Assembly (NCBI GenBank): GCA_944548615.1
Contig: OX155951.1
Location: 37,506,995 to 37,570,994, forward strand
Length of the DNA stretch: 64,000 nucleotides
Origin: Micropterix aruncella
Lineage: Eukaryota > Arthropoda > Insecta > Lepidoptera > Micropterigidae
Direction of reading: 5' to 3'
The position numbers were made by a program, and so were the translations under genes. Of this stretch, positions 1 to 15,362 are shown piece by piece (position 1 is the first letter of the stretch; every line of letters begins with the position of its first letter). Under the pieces are notes generated by a model that was given only the letters and a program-made list of their open reading frames with translations, did not search any database and was not told the origin of the DNA.

Positions 1-2
1 TT

Positions 3-1931
3 TTATTAAACAAAGTAACACAGCCATCTTTTCTAAATAGCCTCAAGCCAACATCAAACTTGTCAGTAGATGAACGTGCAGCTCTTGAGAGTCTTAGCAA
101 GGATACCAGCATCGTCATTTTGCCGGCTGATAAAGGTTCCACTACTGTCATACTTAACAAAACTGACTATGTTACTGAAGGCTTGAGACAACTTAGAGAT
201 GAAACTTTCTATAAAAAACTATCTAGAGATCCAAACAAAAATTTTGCAGTGAAAATAAAAAAATATATTGAACAAAATAAATCAAATGAAAAATTATCAG
301 ACGAAGATGTTAAAACTTTAATTCCTGATCCTATCAGAACTCCAAATTTTTACCTATTACCTAAAATTCACAAGCCTAATAATCCTGGACGACCAATAGT
401 CGCAAGCTTTAACTCTCCGACAGAAAGAATTTCGGCTTTTGTAGATTATTTTTTACAACCTTTTGTGAAAAATCTAAATTCTCATATCAAAGACAGCTAT
501 AATTTTATTGATATTTTAAAGAATACTGTAATTCCAAAGTCAGACGACCTATTATTTGTTACTATTGACGCCATATCCCTGTATACCAATATTCCTCATA
601 ATTTAGGATTGGAAGCCATTTCTTATTTTCTTGATGAGAGACCTCATCCTCAAATACCTTCTACGGATTTTCTTTGCAAATTAGCCGAGTTTGTCTTAAC
701 GTGTAATGCTTTCTCCTTTGAAGATGAATTTTATCTTCAAATTAAAGGGACTGCTATGGGCACGCGAATGGCACCTTCGTATGCCAACCTTTTCATGGGA
801 TTATTCGAGCAAAATTTTCTTCAAACGCAAAATTTAAAACCCATATTATGGTATAGATTTATTGACGACATAGTAATGATTTGGCCACACGGACAAACTA
901 CTCTAACAACCTTTCTTGACGACCTAAATAATTTTGGCCCTTTGAATTTCACTCATACCATTTCTAAATCACAAATTACTTTCTTAGATGTTGATTTAAC
1001 AATTTCCGAAGGTAAAATTAAAACCGCGATTCATATAAAACCTACAAATAAAGAACAGTATTTACACTTTGATAGCTGTCATCCATTTCACACCAAGAGA
1101 TCCATTCCCTATTCAATGTCCATTCGCGGACACCGTTTAGTTAACAACAAAGAAAATTTAGATAAATATCTCAATAATCTAAAGCAATCTCTTCTTGAAA
1201 GAAAATACCCTGCTCCTCTATTGGATAAACATATTCTAAACTCTGAAGTAAAATATATACCAAAACCTAAAATTTCTTCAAATAAAAATAATAATAATAA
1301 TAAAATCTTTCTTAGCACCACTTATTTTCCTGGTGCTGAGAAACTGCGAGATATATTATCTGATTTATTCCCCATCATTTCTAATGATGCATCCACTAAG
1401 GATCTCTTAGATTCACCGCCAATTTTATCTTTCCGCAGACCACCTAATATTAGATCAATATTAAACAAAACAAAAAATAATCAAAATTTCTCTATTGGTA
1501 ATAATACTTTTGGGCTTCAACCTTGTGGTCGTCCACGTTGTAAAACTTGTCCTCTGTTAGATCTAAGTCCTTTTTTTACCAGTCCAAATACTACTAATAG
1601 TTACAGGGTTCCCTTTCATTGCAGTTGTATTTCAAAAAATATAGTATATCAACTTCTGTGCAGGACTTGTGATGCCTTTTATATCGGTGATACAACAACA
1701 CCACTTAATATTAGACTAAATAATCATAGGGCTAGTGTAGGAAATGAAAGCCAACTCCCAATATCTTTGCATGCTAGGGCGCATAATTTATCTTTTGATC
1801 AATGTTTTAAAGTTAAAATAATAAAATGCCTTGGGGATAATGCAAAAGAAAGGGACGTCAAATCTTGGGAATTGGCTTATATTTATATTTTAGGCGCTTG
1901 CAAAGGTTCCGGTCTCAATAGGCAAAATTAA
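3..1931 (+). CDS. Penelope-like retroelement ORF: reverse transcriptase plus GIY-YIG endonuclease (5' end outside window)
   Basis: The frame is open from the first bases of the window to the stop at 1929-1931, so the N-terminus lies outside; the first start-like codon (TTG, 60) is not a convincing start. Residues below are counted from base 60. RT signatures characteristic of Penelope-like elements appear in order: LLPKIHKPNNPGRPIVAS (~98-115), IDAISLYTNIPH (~168-179), GTAMGTRMAPSYANLFMG (~231-248), and the catalytic YRFIDD (~268-273). The C-terminus carries a cysteine-rich knuckle (CGRPRCKTC, ~489-497) and a GIY-YIG-like nuclease: VYQLLC, then YIGDTTTPLNIRLNNHR, then the conserved Glu in SWELAYIYI. 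Such proteins copy element RNA into DNA at a nick made by the nuclease. There is no internal stop in 640 codons, so this copy is young or recently active. It is followed by a 3' non-coding region and a terminal repeat. Confidence 0.93.
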   Translation, partial: LLNKVTQPSFLNSLKPTSNLSVDERAALESLSKDTSIVILPADKGSTTVILNKTDYVTEGLRQLRDETFYKKLSRDPNKNFAVKIKKYIEQNKSNEKLSDEDVKTLIPDPIRTPNFYLLPKIHKPNNPGRPIVASFNSPTERISAFVDYFLQPFVKNLNSHIKDSYNFIDILKNTVIPKSDDLLFVTIDAISLYTNIPHNLGLEAISYFLDERPHPQIPSTDFLCKLAEFVLTCNAFSFEDEFYLQIKGTAMGTRMAPSYANLFMGLFEQNFLQTQNLKPILWYRFIDDIVMIWPHGQTTLTTFLDDLNNFGPLNFTHTISKSQITFLDVDLTISEGKIKTAIHIKPTNKEQYLHFDSCHPFHTKRSIPYSMSIRGHRLVNNKENLDKYLNNLKQSLLERKYPAPLLDKHILNSEVKYIPKPKISSNKNNNNNKIFLSTTYFPGAEKLRDILSDLFPIISNDASTKDLLDSPPILSFRRPPNIRSILNKTKNNQNFSIGNNTFGLQPCGRPRCKTCPLLDLSPFFTSPNTTNSYRVPFHCSCISKNIVYQLLCRTCDAFYIGDTTTPLNIRLNNHRASVGNESQLPISLHARAHNLSFDQCFKVKIIKCLGDNAKERDVKSWELAYIYILGACKGSGLNRQN

Positions 1932-2238
1932 TAAGGTTTATCATATTATCATAATCATCAAATGCTTTTTCTTTTAATTTATAATCATTCATTTTAAAAT
2001 AACGTTTTGCACGGTTGGTTATGGTACCTTAACTAAATCGTGTAAAATATTATTAATCCATTTCTTTTTGTTCGATTCCTTGAATTTAAATTTTCAACCA
2101 ATTGTTCGATTTCAGAAATGTCACATATCTTGACGACGGCTGAGCCGAAATATTGATATACATTTTATAACAATCATTAATATTTAAGAAACACTAATCG
2201 CCTATTATTTTCCAGCATTCATTCTCGTCTCGCATTGT
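1932..2238 (+). other. Penelope-like element 3' non-coding region
   Basis: AT-rich sequence between the ORF stop and the terminal repeat. A diverged copy is present on the minus strand at 9155-9462, in the same order relative to ORF and repeat, so it belongs to the element. It includes a hammerhead-like motif near 2129-2150. Confidence 0.8.
2129..2150 (+). ncRNA. Possible hammerhead-ribozyme core in the PLE 3' region
   Basis: TTGACGA is followed by a short stem (CGGC, loop TGA, GCCG) and then AAA. This resembles the hammerhead order CUGANGA, stem II, GAAA. Hammerhead ribozymes are known from Penelope-like elements. Here the first core base is T rather than C and the G of GAAA would also have to close stem II, so the match is imperfect. 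Stems I and III were not resolved. The same motif recurs in the second PLE copy at 9245-9266. Confidence 0.3.
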
Positions 2239-4648
<2,410 letters not shown>

Positions 4649-4650
4649 AA

Positions 4651-5646
4651 TCTTGGACGCACCAGGTGGAACCGGTAAGACATTTTTATATCTTTGATTC
4701 TTGCCAAAATACGGTCGCAACAGAAAATCGCATTGGTAGTTGTATCGTCAGACAGACCTTACCGGTTATAGGTACCTCGCTCTACTTTCGCGGAAGAGAT
4801 TAATGCATGTTTGAAACAATCATTCTCATGGCGAAGTGTTGAAACACTTCGATTGACCATAAACATGCGCGTATGATTGAAAAATGATCTATCAGCACAG
4901 ATATTTTCCTAGATATTGGGAACGGTAAAATAGAACTGCAACCAAATACGCAATGCATTAAACTGCCAGACAATTTGTGCACTGTTTTTCAGGAAAAAAT
5001 GAATTCATTCAGTGTTTTTTTTCGTATATACAGAATAATTACTTGAATCATAACTGGCTCAGTCATCGGGCGATTTTAGCAGCCAAAAATGTTGATGTTG
5101 ACGAAATTAACTTCCATATACAACAGTTGTTACCAGATACAGCTGTTGTTGATGAAAATAAAAGTGTAAATTTTCCAATTGAATTTTTATATTCACTAGA
5201 TATGCCTGGAATGCCACCACATAATCTACGATAAAGATTGACTCCACTATTATTCTCCTACGTAATTTGAATCCACCTCAATTATGCAACGGTACGCGTT
5301 TGGTCATCAAAAAGATCACCGGAAATATTCTTGAAGTAACCATTAACTGGGAAGTTTAAAAAAAAGTGGTCCTGTTGAAACGTATTCCAATAAATAATAA
5401 TACCGTCAGATTCTACCATACTCTTCAGAAGGCTACAGTTTCTAATTCGTTTAGCTTTTGAATTCGTCTATAAATAAGTCTCAAGGCCAAACAATGTCCA
5501 TTTGTGGTTTAGATTTGGAAAATCCATGTTTTTCTCATGGGCAAATATATGTTGCATATTCACATGTAGGGAAACCGTCATATCTATTTGTGTTAGCTAA
5601 AGACAGGTTAACCAAAAATATTGTGCACCGATTAGTGCTAAATTAA
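4651..5646 (+). pseudogene. Helitron helicase (Pif1-like) C-terminal half, frameshifted
   Basis: Read across frames, the order of Pif1-type helicase motifs is visible. A Walker A, LDAPGGTGKTF, lies at ~4656-4690. ETLRLTINMRV (~4842) and an ILGNGKIEL-like stretch (~4915) follow. The block ILAAKNVDVDEINFHIQQLL is at ~5069-5129, and PPQLCNGTRLVIKKITGN at ~5276-5330. The final motif, SINKSQGQTMSICGLDL, runs into a C-terminus ending at the stop near 5646. In full-length Helitrons the helicase is fused to a Rep nuclease and unwinds DNA during rolling-circle transposition. Several stops and frameshifts separate these blocks and no Rep is present, so this is a relic. The only open pieces exceeding 60 codons are ~4977-5234 and 5458-5646. 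Confidence 0.85.
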
Positions 5647-6110
5647 ATTGAAATTAAAAGTATTTATAATTCAAAATAATAAATATTATTGTTAAAGATT
5701 TAAGACTATCTGCCCTACCTACCTCATTCATAAGTTTAAGTGTCACACGTTATTTACTAACAACTTTGTAATATACTCATTTGTTACAAACGTGAATAAA
5801 AATAATAATACATTTTTAAATTAATTCTTTTGTATTGATTTTTGCTTAATATTTTAATCAATCGTGTTCAAAGTCCTTCCCCCTCAAATCCCAATCCAGT
5901 GGATTTTTATACCAGCAATAACGTTTCCGTCTTCGTTCGTAAATAATTATTTCATTGTATTAAGGGGTTACGGCAGTAGAAAATCTGTCATGGAGGTCGC
6001 CATATTTTTTTACAAATGGCATCTATGTAAAAAAGCATGGTGGTCCCCATGAATGATGTTCTCCTACCGTTCCTCTTAAATAGTTTACTACAATGTAATA
6101 TAACAAAAAA

Positions 6111-8407
<2,297 letters not shown>

Positions 8408-8416
8408 TACCATACT

Positions 8417-8880
8417 AATTGTGAATAAAATAATTTGCAATAAAATAATATTGCGACTATAAATTAAGATGTAAGCTATCCTATCTTTCAAGTTGGATCA
8501 AACTGCACACGGTGTGCAAATTTGATTCAAATCGGTTAAGTAGTTTAGGAGTCCATCGCGGACAAACAACGTGACACGTAATTTATATATATTAAGATAT
8601 GACACGTTTGTAGGTTTAACATAGCAGCGCCACCTATTGATTACTTACTCAATCCAGTCAACAGTTATCGCCATCTGTTAACATCGTTTGGAGCTAACAG
8701 ATAATTGTGAATAAAATAATTTGCAATAAAATAATATTGCGACTATAAATTAAGATGTAAGCTATCCTATCTTTCAAGTTGGATCAAACTGCACACGGTG
8801 TGCAAATTTGATTCAAATCGGTTAAGTAGTTTAGGAGTCCATCGCGGACAAACAACGTGACACGTAATTTATATATATTA

Positions 8881-8883
<3 letters not shown>
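8417..8883 (-). mobile_element. Inverted Helitron 5' end (one full and one partial unit)
   Basis: Read on the minus strand from 8883 it starts TCTTAATATAT and follows unit 1 and part of unit 2 of copy 1 (equivalent to 3112-3578). Its TC end abuts (TA)n at 8884. A short filler (8408-8416, repeating TACCATAC) joins it to the truncated copy 2, which gives one insertion with 5' termini facing outward at both ends. Confidence 0.85.

Positions 8884-8970
<87 letters not shown>
8884..8970. repeat. (TA)n microsatellite, ~87 bp
   Basis: Pure TA between the inverted Helitron end and the terminal repeat of the second PLE. Confidence 0.95.
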
Positions 8971-8972
<2 letters not shown>

Positions 8973-9806
8973 CAAATTGAAATTATGTTAATCACTAAAT
9001 AAATGAAATGATAAAATAATGAAAGGGCACTTATCTGGTCTGTGGTGACCAGGAGTGACTCCACGCCTTCTTCTTCTCCTCACTCAGTGTTTGCTGGTGC
9101 TTCCTGCTGTGGCACTAGAACTCTATCAAAATGGCAGTCTTTCACAGCGGCACACAACAATGCGAGACGAGAATGAATGCTGGAAAATCATAGGCGATTA
9201 GTGTTTCTTAAATATTAATGATTTTTATAAAATGTATATCAATATTTCGGCTCAGCCGTCGTCAAGATATGTGACATTTCTGAAATCGAACAATTCGTTG
9301 AAAATTTAAATTCAAGGAATCGAACAAAAAGAAATGGATTAATAATATTTTACACGATTTAGTTAAGGTACCGAAACCAACCGTGCAAAACGTTATTTTA
9401 AAATGAATGATAAAAATTAAAATAAAAAGCATTTGATGATTATGATAATATGATAAACCTTATTAATTTTGCCTATTGAGACCGGAACCTTTGCAAGCGC
9501 CTAAAATATAAATATAAGCCAATTCCCAAGATTTGACGTCCCTTTCTTGTGCATTATCACCAAGGCATTTTATTATTTTAACTTTAAAACATTGATCAAA
9601 AGATAAATTATGTGCCCTGGCATGTGCCGCTGTGAAAGACTGCCATTTTGATAGAGTTCTAGTGCCACAGCAGGAAGCACCAGCAAACACTGAGTGAGGA
9701 GAAGAAGAAGGCGTGGAGTCACTCCTGGTCACCACAGACCAGATAAGTGCCCTTTCATTATTTTATCATTTCATTTATTTAGTGATTAACATAATTTCAA
9801 TTTGAA
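8971..9806 (-). mobile_element. Truncated Penelope-like element with inverted terminal repeats
   Basis: Two 184-bp repeats, 8971-9154 and 9623-9806, are exact reverse complements by eye. Between them on the minus strand lie the last ~52 codons of a PLE ORF (9463-9618) and its 3' non-coding region (9155-9462). The minus-strand 3' repeat (8971-9154) is in the same orientation to the ORF as in element 1. The repeat at the 5' side is reversed. Inverted or partial terminal repeats are a known peculiarity of Penelope-like elements. Both outer ends lie beside (TA)n arrays. Confidence 0.85.
9463..9618 (-). pseudogene. PLE ORF remnant (end of GIY-YIG domain)
   Basis: On the minus strand it reads RAHNLSFDQCFKVKIIKCLG, then a stretch with the conserved SWELAYIYILGACKG, and ends GLNRQN-stop. 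It matches the C-terminus of the ORF at 3-1931 except for one residue (NAQER against NAKER). The frame then runs artificially into the inverted terminal repeat. The catalytic RT and most of the nuclease are absent. Confidence 0.9.
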
Positions 9807-9831
9807 AAATAATAATTTACACATTTACAAT

Positions 9832-10150
<319 letters not shown>

Positions 10151-10700
10151 TTATAGTTATATTCTTCAAATAGGTTTAATGAAATAAATAGACAAAATAA
10201 TAAAACACAAGCAACTCGATCGGCGTCATATTGTACTCACTCGATAAAGCCCTAATACCATTTCGTACCTACTCCCCAACGTAAATTTATCCCAGCAACA
10301 TAATAAATATAGGCACAGCACGCCTGTACGTCAGTTTGATCCATTCGCTTATCCGGCCTCGTATTCCGCTGTTTTTTCCGCTTCCAGGGTTTTTATTTGT
10401 CTTACGTTCTTATATCGAAACATTGTTTGATCAGCCGCAGGGGACACAGGCTTTTAACTCCGTTTTATATGGCGGTACACACGATACCCAAAATATCACT
10501 CCGTCAATGTCCCCGATGCGGAATAACATGGAAGGAAAAATGGACTTTAATTAATTAAACGTGAAATTGGAATAAATTTCAATAAACATAAAAAATAAAT
10601 TAATTTAATTTAATAAATAGTGATAATTAGTATTATGAAGTAGAATGGAATATATTGTGCTATAAAAACATTGGTTTTATAAATAAAGACAATTTATGCA
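10151..10700. other. No recognisable gene
   Basis: Unique-looking sequence. A 72-codon frame (10336-10554) has no recognisable motif and is not called. Confidence 0.6.
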
Positions 10701-10707
10701 CAAACGG

Positions 10708-10733
10708 CGGACTTATCGCTATAGCGATAAGTC
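10708..10733. repeat. 26-bp perfect palindrome
   Basis: GGACTTATCGC TATA-type centre and exact complement. The wording GGCGGACTTAT recalls the 3'-terminal hairpin of the LINE ending at 30,780 (AGCAATAAGTCCGCC), so it may be a LINE 3' end relic. Confidence 0.6.
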
Positions 10734-10927
10734 CTTCTAACTAATTCTTAATTGTCACCGTACAATACACACAGAAGTAGTAAAGTTACATTTAAAATAA
10801 GCTTTTACAAATACTTGTCAAAAACGTGTGCTAAGGTTGCCCACGGAAGGATAAAGGAGAGGACAGGATGAGGTATTTGGTTGGTGGCTATATGGAAATA
10901 AATGTTTCTTCAACAATTGGTTGAAAG

Positions 10928-11061
10928 TATGCAACAAAGGTGCATGCCTGATAGAGTGAGGGAGGGAGCTAATTCCATTAACGAGCAGAATGAACCGTAA
11001 AAGAGTGCATGCAACGAAGGTGCATGCCTGATAGAGTGAGGGAGGGAGCTAATTCCATTAA
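10928..11061 (-). repeat. 81-bp tandem duplication within a LINE relic
   Basis: A ~53-bp block (TGCAAC..GGTGCATGCCTG ... ATTCCATTAAC) occurs at 10928-10981 and 11009-11061. The spacer encodes HSFTVHSA on the minus strand, also found at 11354-11380, so both belong to one LINE family. Confidence 0.65.
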
Positions 11062-11353
11062 CCCATTTTCGACCGGTGTTCGATTAATCGAACATGAAAT
11101 TTGTCCATTTTCAATATTTTTTTTAATTATGACACTAAATAATATCAGCAATATAGTTAGTATCATATATTACTATGATCTTTTGGCTATTCGAAAATAA
11201 TATCCATCACCCCCCTTCCACCCACCTCCGTAATTTTGGGGGAGGTTGAAAAATACCTTGCCGATAGATCTGTCTTGTAAATTATATTAAAAATATATAA
11301 TTTAAAATAATAATAATAATATCTTATGGCCAAAGGACAAAGCTATCTTTTAA

Positions 11354-11508
11354 AGAGCAGAATGAACCGTAAAAGAGTGCGTGTAAACAGAAAAATGATG
11401 TAGCGGAATGGCGAGTGTGTTATCCCGACTTGATCGAAGTGGAAGACCGTGGCTTCCTAAAGGGTGGAATTTCTCCTTGAGATAGCAGGGCGAAGTGGGG
11501 TTTGATAT
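11354..11508 (-). pseudogene. LINE reverse-transcriptase C-terminal fragment
   Basis: Minus-strand reading NPTSPCYLKEKFHPLGSHG followed by LPLRSSRDN matches NPTSPSYLNEAF and GLGSHGLPLRSSQNN of the LINE at 29,775-30,368. About 50 codons survive, between an older duplication and the tail of LINE A. RT-catalytic residues are absent. Confidence 0.7.
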
Positions 11509-11604
11509 AGAATCAAAATCAAAATCAAAATCAAAATGTTCTTTATTCATATAGACACAATTAAATATTATTTTTAATTTATGTTCTTATGATGCGTCCA
11601 AGCC

Positions 11605-13500
11605 TTACTCCCAAGCCGTTTTGTCATTTACATAATCAGATATTGTATAGTATGCTTTTTTATACAATATTGCTTTGATGGTAGCTTTAAACTTATTTAC
11701 AGATAGTTGTCTAATAGTATGAGGAAGTTTGTTATAGAAGCGTATACATTGTCCCAAAAAAGAATTGCTTATTTTGTGGAGACGAGTAGCACGTACAACA
11801 AGGTTATGCTTATGTCTAGTATTAAAATTATGAGTGTCGCTTTTTATTTTAAACTTGTCAATATTCTTGTGGACATACAACAGATTTTCGTATATATATT
11901 GTGATGCAACAGTAAGAATATTTATCTCTTTGAATTTTTCTCTAAGTGAAACTCGAGGACCAAGTTTATATATAGCTCTTACAGCACGTTTCTGTAGTAT
12001 AAAGATGTTATTGATGTCCGCACAGCTTCCCCAGAGAAGAATCCCATAAGACATAATGCTATGAAAGTAACTAAAGTATACTATTCTTGCTGTATCTACA
12101 TCAGTCAGCCGCCTTATTTTTTAACTGCGTATGCCGCAGAGCTAAGTTTTCCTGACATTTTCTCAATTTGTGGGCCCCATTGTAATTTGGAGTCAATTGT
12201 TATCCCTAGAAACACAGTTGAAGCAACAGGCTCCAGTCTAGTTCCATTTATTTCTACATTGGTTTGTACCTGCTTAACATTAGGTGTAGAAAATTTAATC
12301 ACTTTGGTTTTTTCTTTCATTTAATAGTAGGTTATTTACATTAAACCAATGGACAACTTTTGAGAGTGCATTGTTAACTTCGTCATAATTGTACAATTTT
12401 CGACTAATTTTAAACGTCAAAGAAGTATCATCAGCAAACAATACAATTTCGTGATTGTTCCTTATGTGAAAGGGTAAATCATTTATGTATATTAAGAAGA
12501 GAAATGGGCCAAGAATGGAGCCTTGTGGGACACCCATGGTGACCATTGGTCCTGGTGATCTTTTACCGTTTACATCAACCTTCTGAATTCTATTTCCCAA
12601 GTAAGAAGTAAGAAGATCAAGAGCCTTGTTCCTAATGCCATAGTGATGTAATTTCCTAACTAGTGTATCATGGTGTACACAATCAAATGCCTTAGACAAG
12701 TCACAGAAGATGCCTAATGCGTCTTGTGACTCTTCCCAGGCATTCAATATACCTGTCAATAGTTCGGTTCCCGCATCTATGGTTGAGCAACCCTTTGTAA
12801 ATCCAAACTGTTTCTTATGAAGTAAATTATATTTGTTAACATGAGTGTGCAATTGTCTAAGAATTAATTTTTCGAAAATTTTACTCAAAGTGGGAAGTAC
12901 GGAAACTGGTCGAAAATTCGAGGGATCAGAAGTATCGCCAGATTTAAATAATGGTATAACTTTACTATGTTTCATCAGATCAGGAAACACTCCAGAAGTA
13001 ACACAACAATTGAATATATATGCTAGATAAGGTGCGATTATTTCTATGATGTATGAAATTGTTTTTTACAGAATATCCCCAAAGGTCCATAGTTTTCTTT
13101 ATCTCAATTGTTTTAAAGGCATTTATTATATCATTGCAGTTAACAATAGTGAAAGCGAAGTCGGTGGTAACACATGCGGAAACGCTTTCTTTAAGTAGCA
13201 TCTCAGCTGAAATGGAAGACGACGTCTTGAGGGGGTTAGTCGTTATTAACGGTATATTCGTAAAAAATCGCTCAAACTCAGTCGCAACTTCCATATCCGC
13301 TTTAATGTCTAAATTATTTATCTTTAAATGAAAGTCCCTTGTGCGAGCTATAACCCTATTTGTTTCATTATTAATAATATTCCATGTAGCTTTAATTTTG
13401 TTTGTAGAGTTTTTGATCTTATTCTTCAAATAAATTGACTTCGCAGTGGAACAGGCTCGTTTGAATATTTTGGAATAGTTATTTACATAGTTCTTAAAAG
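11605..13500 (-). pseudogene. LINE A ORF2, reverse transcriptase part (frameshifted)
   Basis: Four overlapping minus-strand frames together cover the RT. These are the EN-RT linker (12980-13429), fingers and palm (12295-12990), and two thumb/C-terminal pieces (12114-12320 and 11605-12054). Palm signatures seen are NFRPVSVLPTLSKIFEKLI, CDLSKAFDCVHHDTLVRKL, GVPQGSILGPFLFLIYINDL and the catalytic LFADDTSL. The C-terminus reads ILLWGSCADINNIFILQKRA and later NTRHKHNLV. At least three frame breaks show it is dead. In life it would copy its own mRNA at a nicked target. The 5' portion of this ORF lies beyond the inserted LINE B. Confidence 0.88.
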
Positions 13501-13549
13501 TCGCACTATGATTATGAGGCGCGTATGATTATGTTCTTATGAGTCGCAC

Positions 13550-15040
13550 TACCATACTGACATATGGGGCCACTCCATGAAATTAATCAAGGATATATCG
13601 CCAATAATTACGCCCATCCTATTACCGATTTTAAATAAATGCCTAAAGCAAGGCATTTTCCCCACTGCTATGAAAACAGCAAAGGTTTTGCCGATATTTA
13701 AAAAAGGCAGTAAAACAGATATAAATAACTTTCGTCCTATATCTTTGTTGCCGTGTTTCTCAAAGGTCTTTGAGAAAATTATATTTAATAGAATAAATAC
13801 TTTTTTAGATACTTTTAATGTTATTATAAGAAATCAATTCGGCTTCAGAAAGCATAAGTCGACCACTATGGCGATTAGCGAGTTAGTAAAGCAAATTTTA
13901 GAATCACTTGACACATCTCAAAACCCCATAGCCGTTTTTTGCGATCTATCGAAGGCCTTCGACTGTGTGAATCACCAGATTCTTCTAGATAAACTAGAGA
14001 GGTATGGTATCCGCGGTAGAGCTCATAGCCTGATCACATCATATCTAAATAGGAGATACCAAATTGTGGAAATAAACAATGCTAAGTCATTGCCAAAATT
14101 AATTGCACGCGGGGTACCTCAGGGCTCTATACTTGGACCACTACTATTTATTATTTTTATTAATGATATCGATAGGACAATTACGACGCCAGTAAAGACG
14201 CTTCTATACGCCGATGACACCAGCTTCTTTTTTGAAAATAAAAACACCCAGGTCTTGGAAAAGCTGATAAACGAGCAGCTTCTTGTGGCTAACACTTGGT
14301 TTGAAAAAAATCAACTTTTCATAAACCCATCAAAAACGGTAGCGATGAAATTTTCAACTACTAAAAAGAATGACAAAAATATAACGATTAAAATGGAATC
14401 AGAAAATATAAATATTGTCAGAAATACTAAATTCTTAGGGATCACTTTAGATGAAAATTTAAACTGGAATCAACATATCAATAATTTGTGTGCAACTTTG
14501 TCATCGGCAGTCTATGCTATAAGAAAGGTGAAATTTCTGGCTGGCGAACGTGCAGCGATCAGTGTGTATCACTCCTGCTTCCATTCAAAGATGTCTTATG
14601 CGATACTACTATGGGGTAATGCAACCGATACCCATCGCGTTTTTGTGCTACAAAAGCAAGCCGTTAGGACAATTTTTGGTGTAAGCAGAGAAACACATTG
14701 CGCCCCTTTTTTTATTAAAGCTGGTATCCTTACCATGTCGTCCATGTACATATATCAGTGCCTTTTATACGCCAAAGAGAATGTTTTAAATTGCGAGCTT
14801 CACTCCACTCGGCATAGCCATAATACGCGACATAAAAACAATGTGTTATTGCCTAAAGTACGCTTGACTAAATATCAAAAAACATTTTTATATATTAGTT
14901 TTAAATTGTTCAATGCTTTGCCATCATCGACGAAAAGACTTGAGATGGCAGCATATAAAATCTGCTTGAAAAATCAGTTAGTCAAACATGCCCTTTACAA
15001 ACTGGACGACTTTTATGATATTGCGTCCACAATTGCTTGA
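13550..15040 (+). CDS. LINE B reverse transcriptase, C-terminal ~490 residues, intact frame
   Basis: The frame opens at the truncation point and the first ATG is at 13577. From there 487 codons run to the stop without break. RT blocks are clear: NNFRPISLLPCFSKVFEKII (~55-74), FCDLSKAFDCVNHQILLDKL (~121-140), GVPQGSILGPLLFIIFIND (~179-197) and LLYADDTSFFF (~208-218), where YADD carries the catalytic aspartates. The thumb and C-terminal region contains ILLWGNATDTHRVFVLQKQA and NTRHKNNVLL. The endonuclease half is missing through 5' truncation, so it cannot retrotranspose by itself. Lack of stops suggests insertion more recently than LINE A decayed. Related fragments lie at 22,490 and 43,440. 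Confidence 0.9.
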   Translation, partial: YHTDIWGHSMKLIKDISPIITPILLPILNKCLKQGIFPTAMKTAKVLPIFKKGSKTDINNFRPISLLPCFSKVFEKIIFNRINTFLDTFNVIIRNQFGFRKHKSTTMAISELVKQILESLDTSQNPIAVFCDLSKAFDCVNHQILLDKLERYGIRGRAHSLITSYLNRRYQIVEINNAKSLPKLIARGVPQGSILGPLLFIIFINDIDRTITTPVKTLLYADDTSFFFENKNTQVLEKLINEQLLVANTWFEKNQLFINPSKTVAMKFSTTKKNDKNITIKMESENINIVRNTKFLGITLDENLNWNQHINNLCATLSSAVYAIRKVKFLAGERAAISVYHSCFHSKMSYAILLWGNATDTHRVFVLQKQAVRTIFGVSRETHCAPFFIKAGILTMSSMYIYQCLLYAKENVLNCELHSTRHSHNTRHKNNVLLPKVRLTKYQKTFLYISFKLFNALPSSTKRLEMAAYKICLKNQLVKHALYKLDDFYDIASTIA

Positions 15041-15332
15041 TTATAAATAACCATATTATGACTATACTTTCGAACTAAGTTTTAGATTTTATTGACATTG
15101 TTTTTAATTACGCATGTTTCAGTTTTTTTTTTATTTTTTTTTTTATGGTATTGATTATTATTTGTTTGATTATTGATTATTTTGTAAATTTGACTATTTT
15201 TAAGTAATCACCTCTGATTACAATTATTTTTTTTTCCTTTTAATTAATCAAAGCGGTTTTATCATCCAGTAAATTATGATTGTAAAATTTGACATGTTCC
15301 TCAGTATTGTGAAATGCTTTTATGGAATGAAT

Positions 15333-15361
15333 AAATGATGATGATGATGATGATGATGATG
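15333..15361 (+). repeat. (GAT)n tail of LINE B
   Basis: About nine GAT/ATG triplets at the 3' end of LINE B. On the minus strand it is read as a run of histidines fused to the LINE A frame, which is an artefact. Confidence 0.9.
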
Positions 15362-15362
15362 A

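Larger units (their letters stand above)
13541..15362 (+). mobile_element. LINE B, 5'-truncated, inserted into LINE A
   Basis: A plus-strand RT fragment with its 3' UTR ends in a (GAT)n tail (15333-15361) that runs straight into the endonuclease frame of LINE A. The left junction is near 13,500-13,550, where GTCGCACTA and TATGATTATG are each repeated, probably junction filler. I could not identify a clear target duplication. Confidence 0.85.

Noticed and set aside
4800..4982. Identical 60-codon minus-strand frames at 4800-4982 and 7782-7964
   Set aside because: Antisense shadows of the duplicated Helitron helicase region.
9463..9735. 90-codon frame joining PLE repeat sequence to the GIY-YIG end
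   Set aside because: The first ~39 codons are the inverted terminal repeat read through; only 9463-9618 is genuine PLE coding sequence.
10336..10554. 72-codon frame upstream of a LINE relic
   Set aside because: No motif, no regulatory context, length expected by chance.
15320..15362. Histidine-rich C-terminus on the LINE A endonuclease frame
   Set aside because: It is the (GAT)n tail of LINE B read on the opposite strand.
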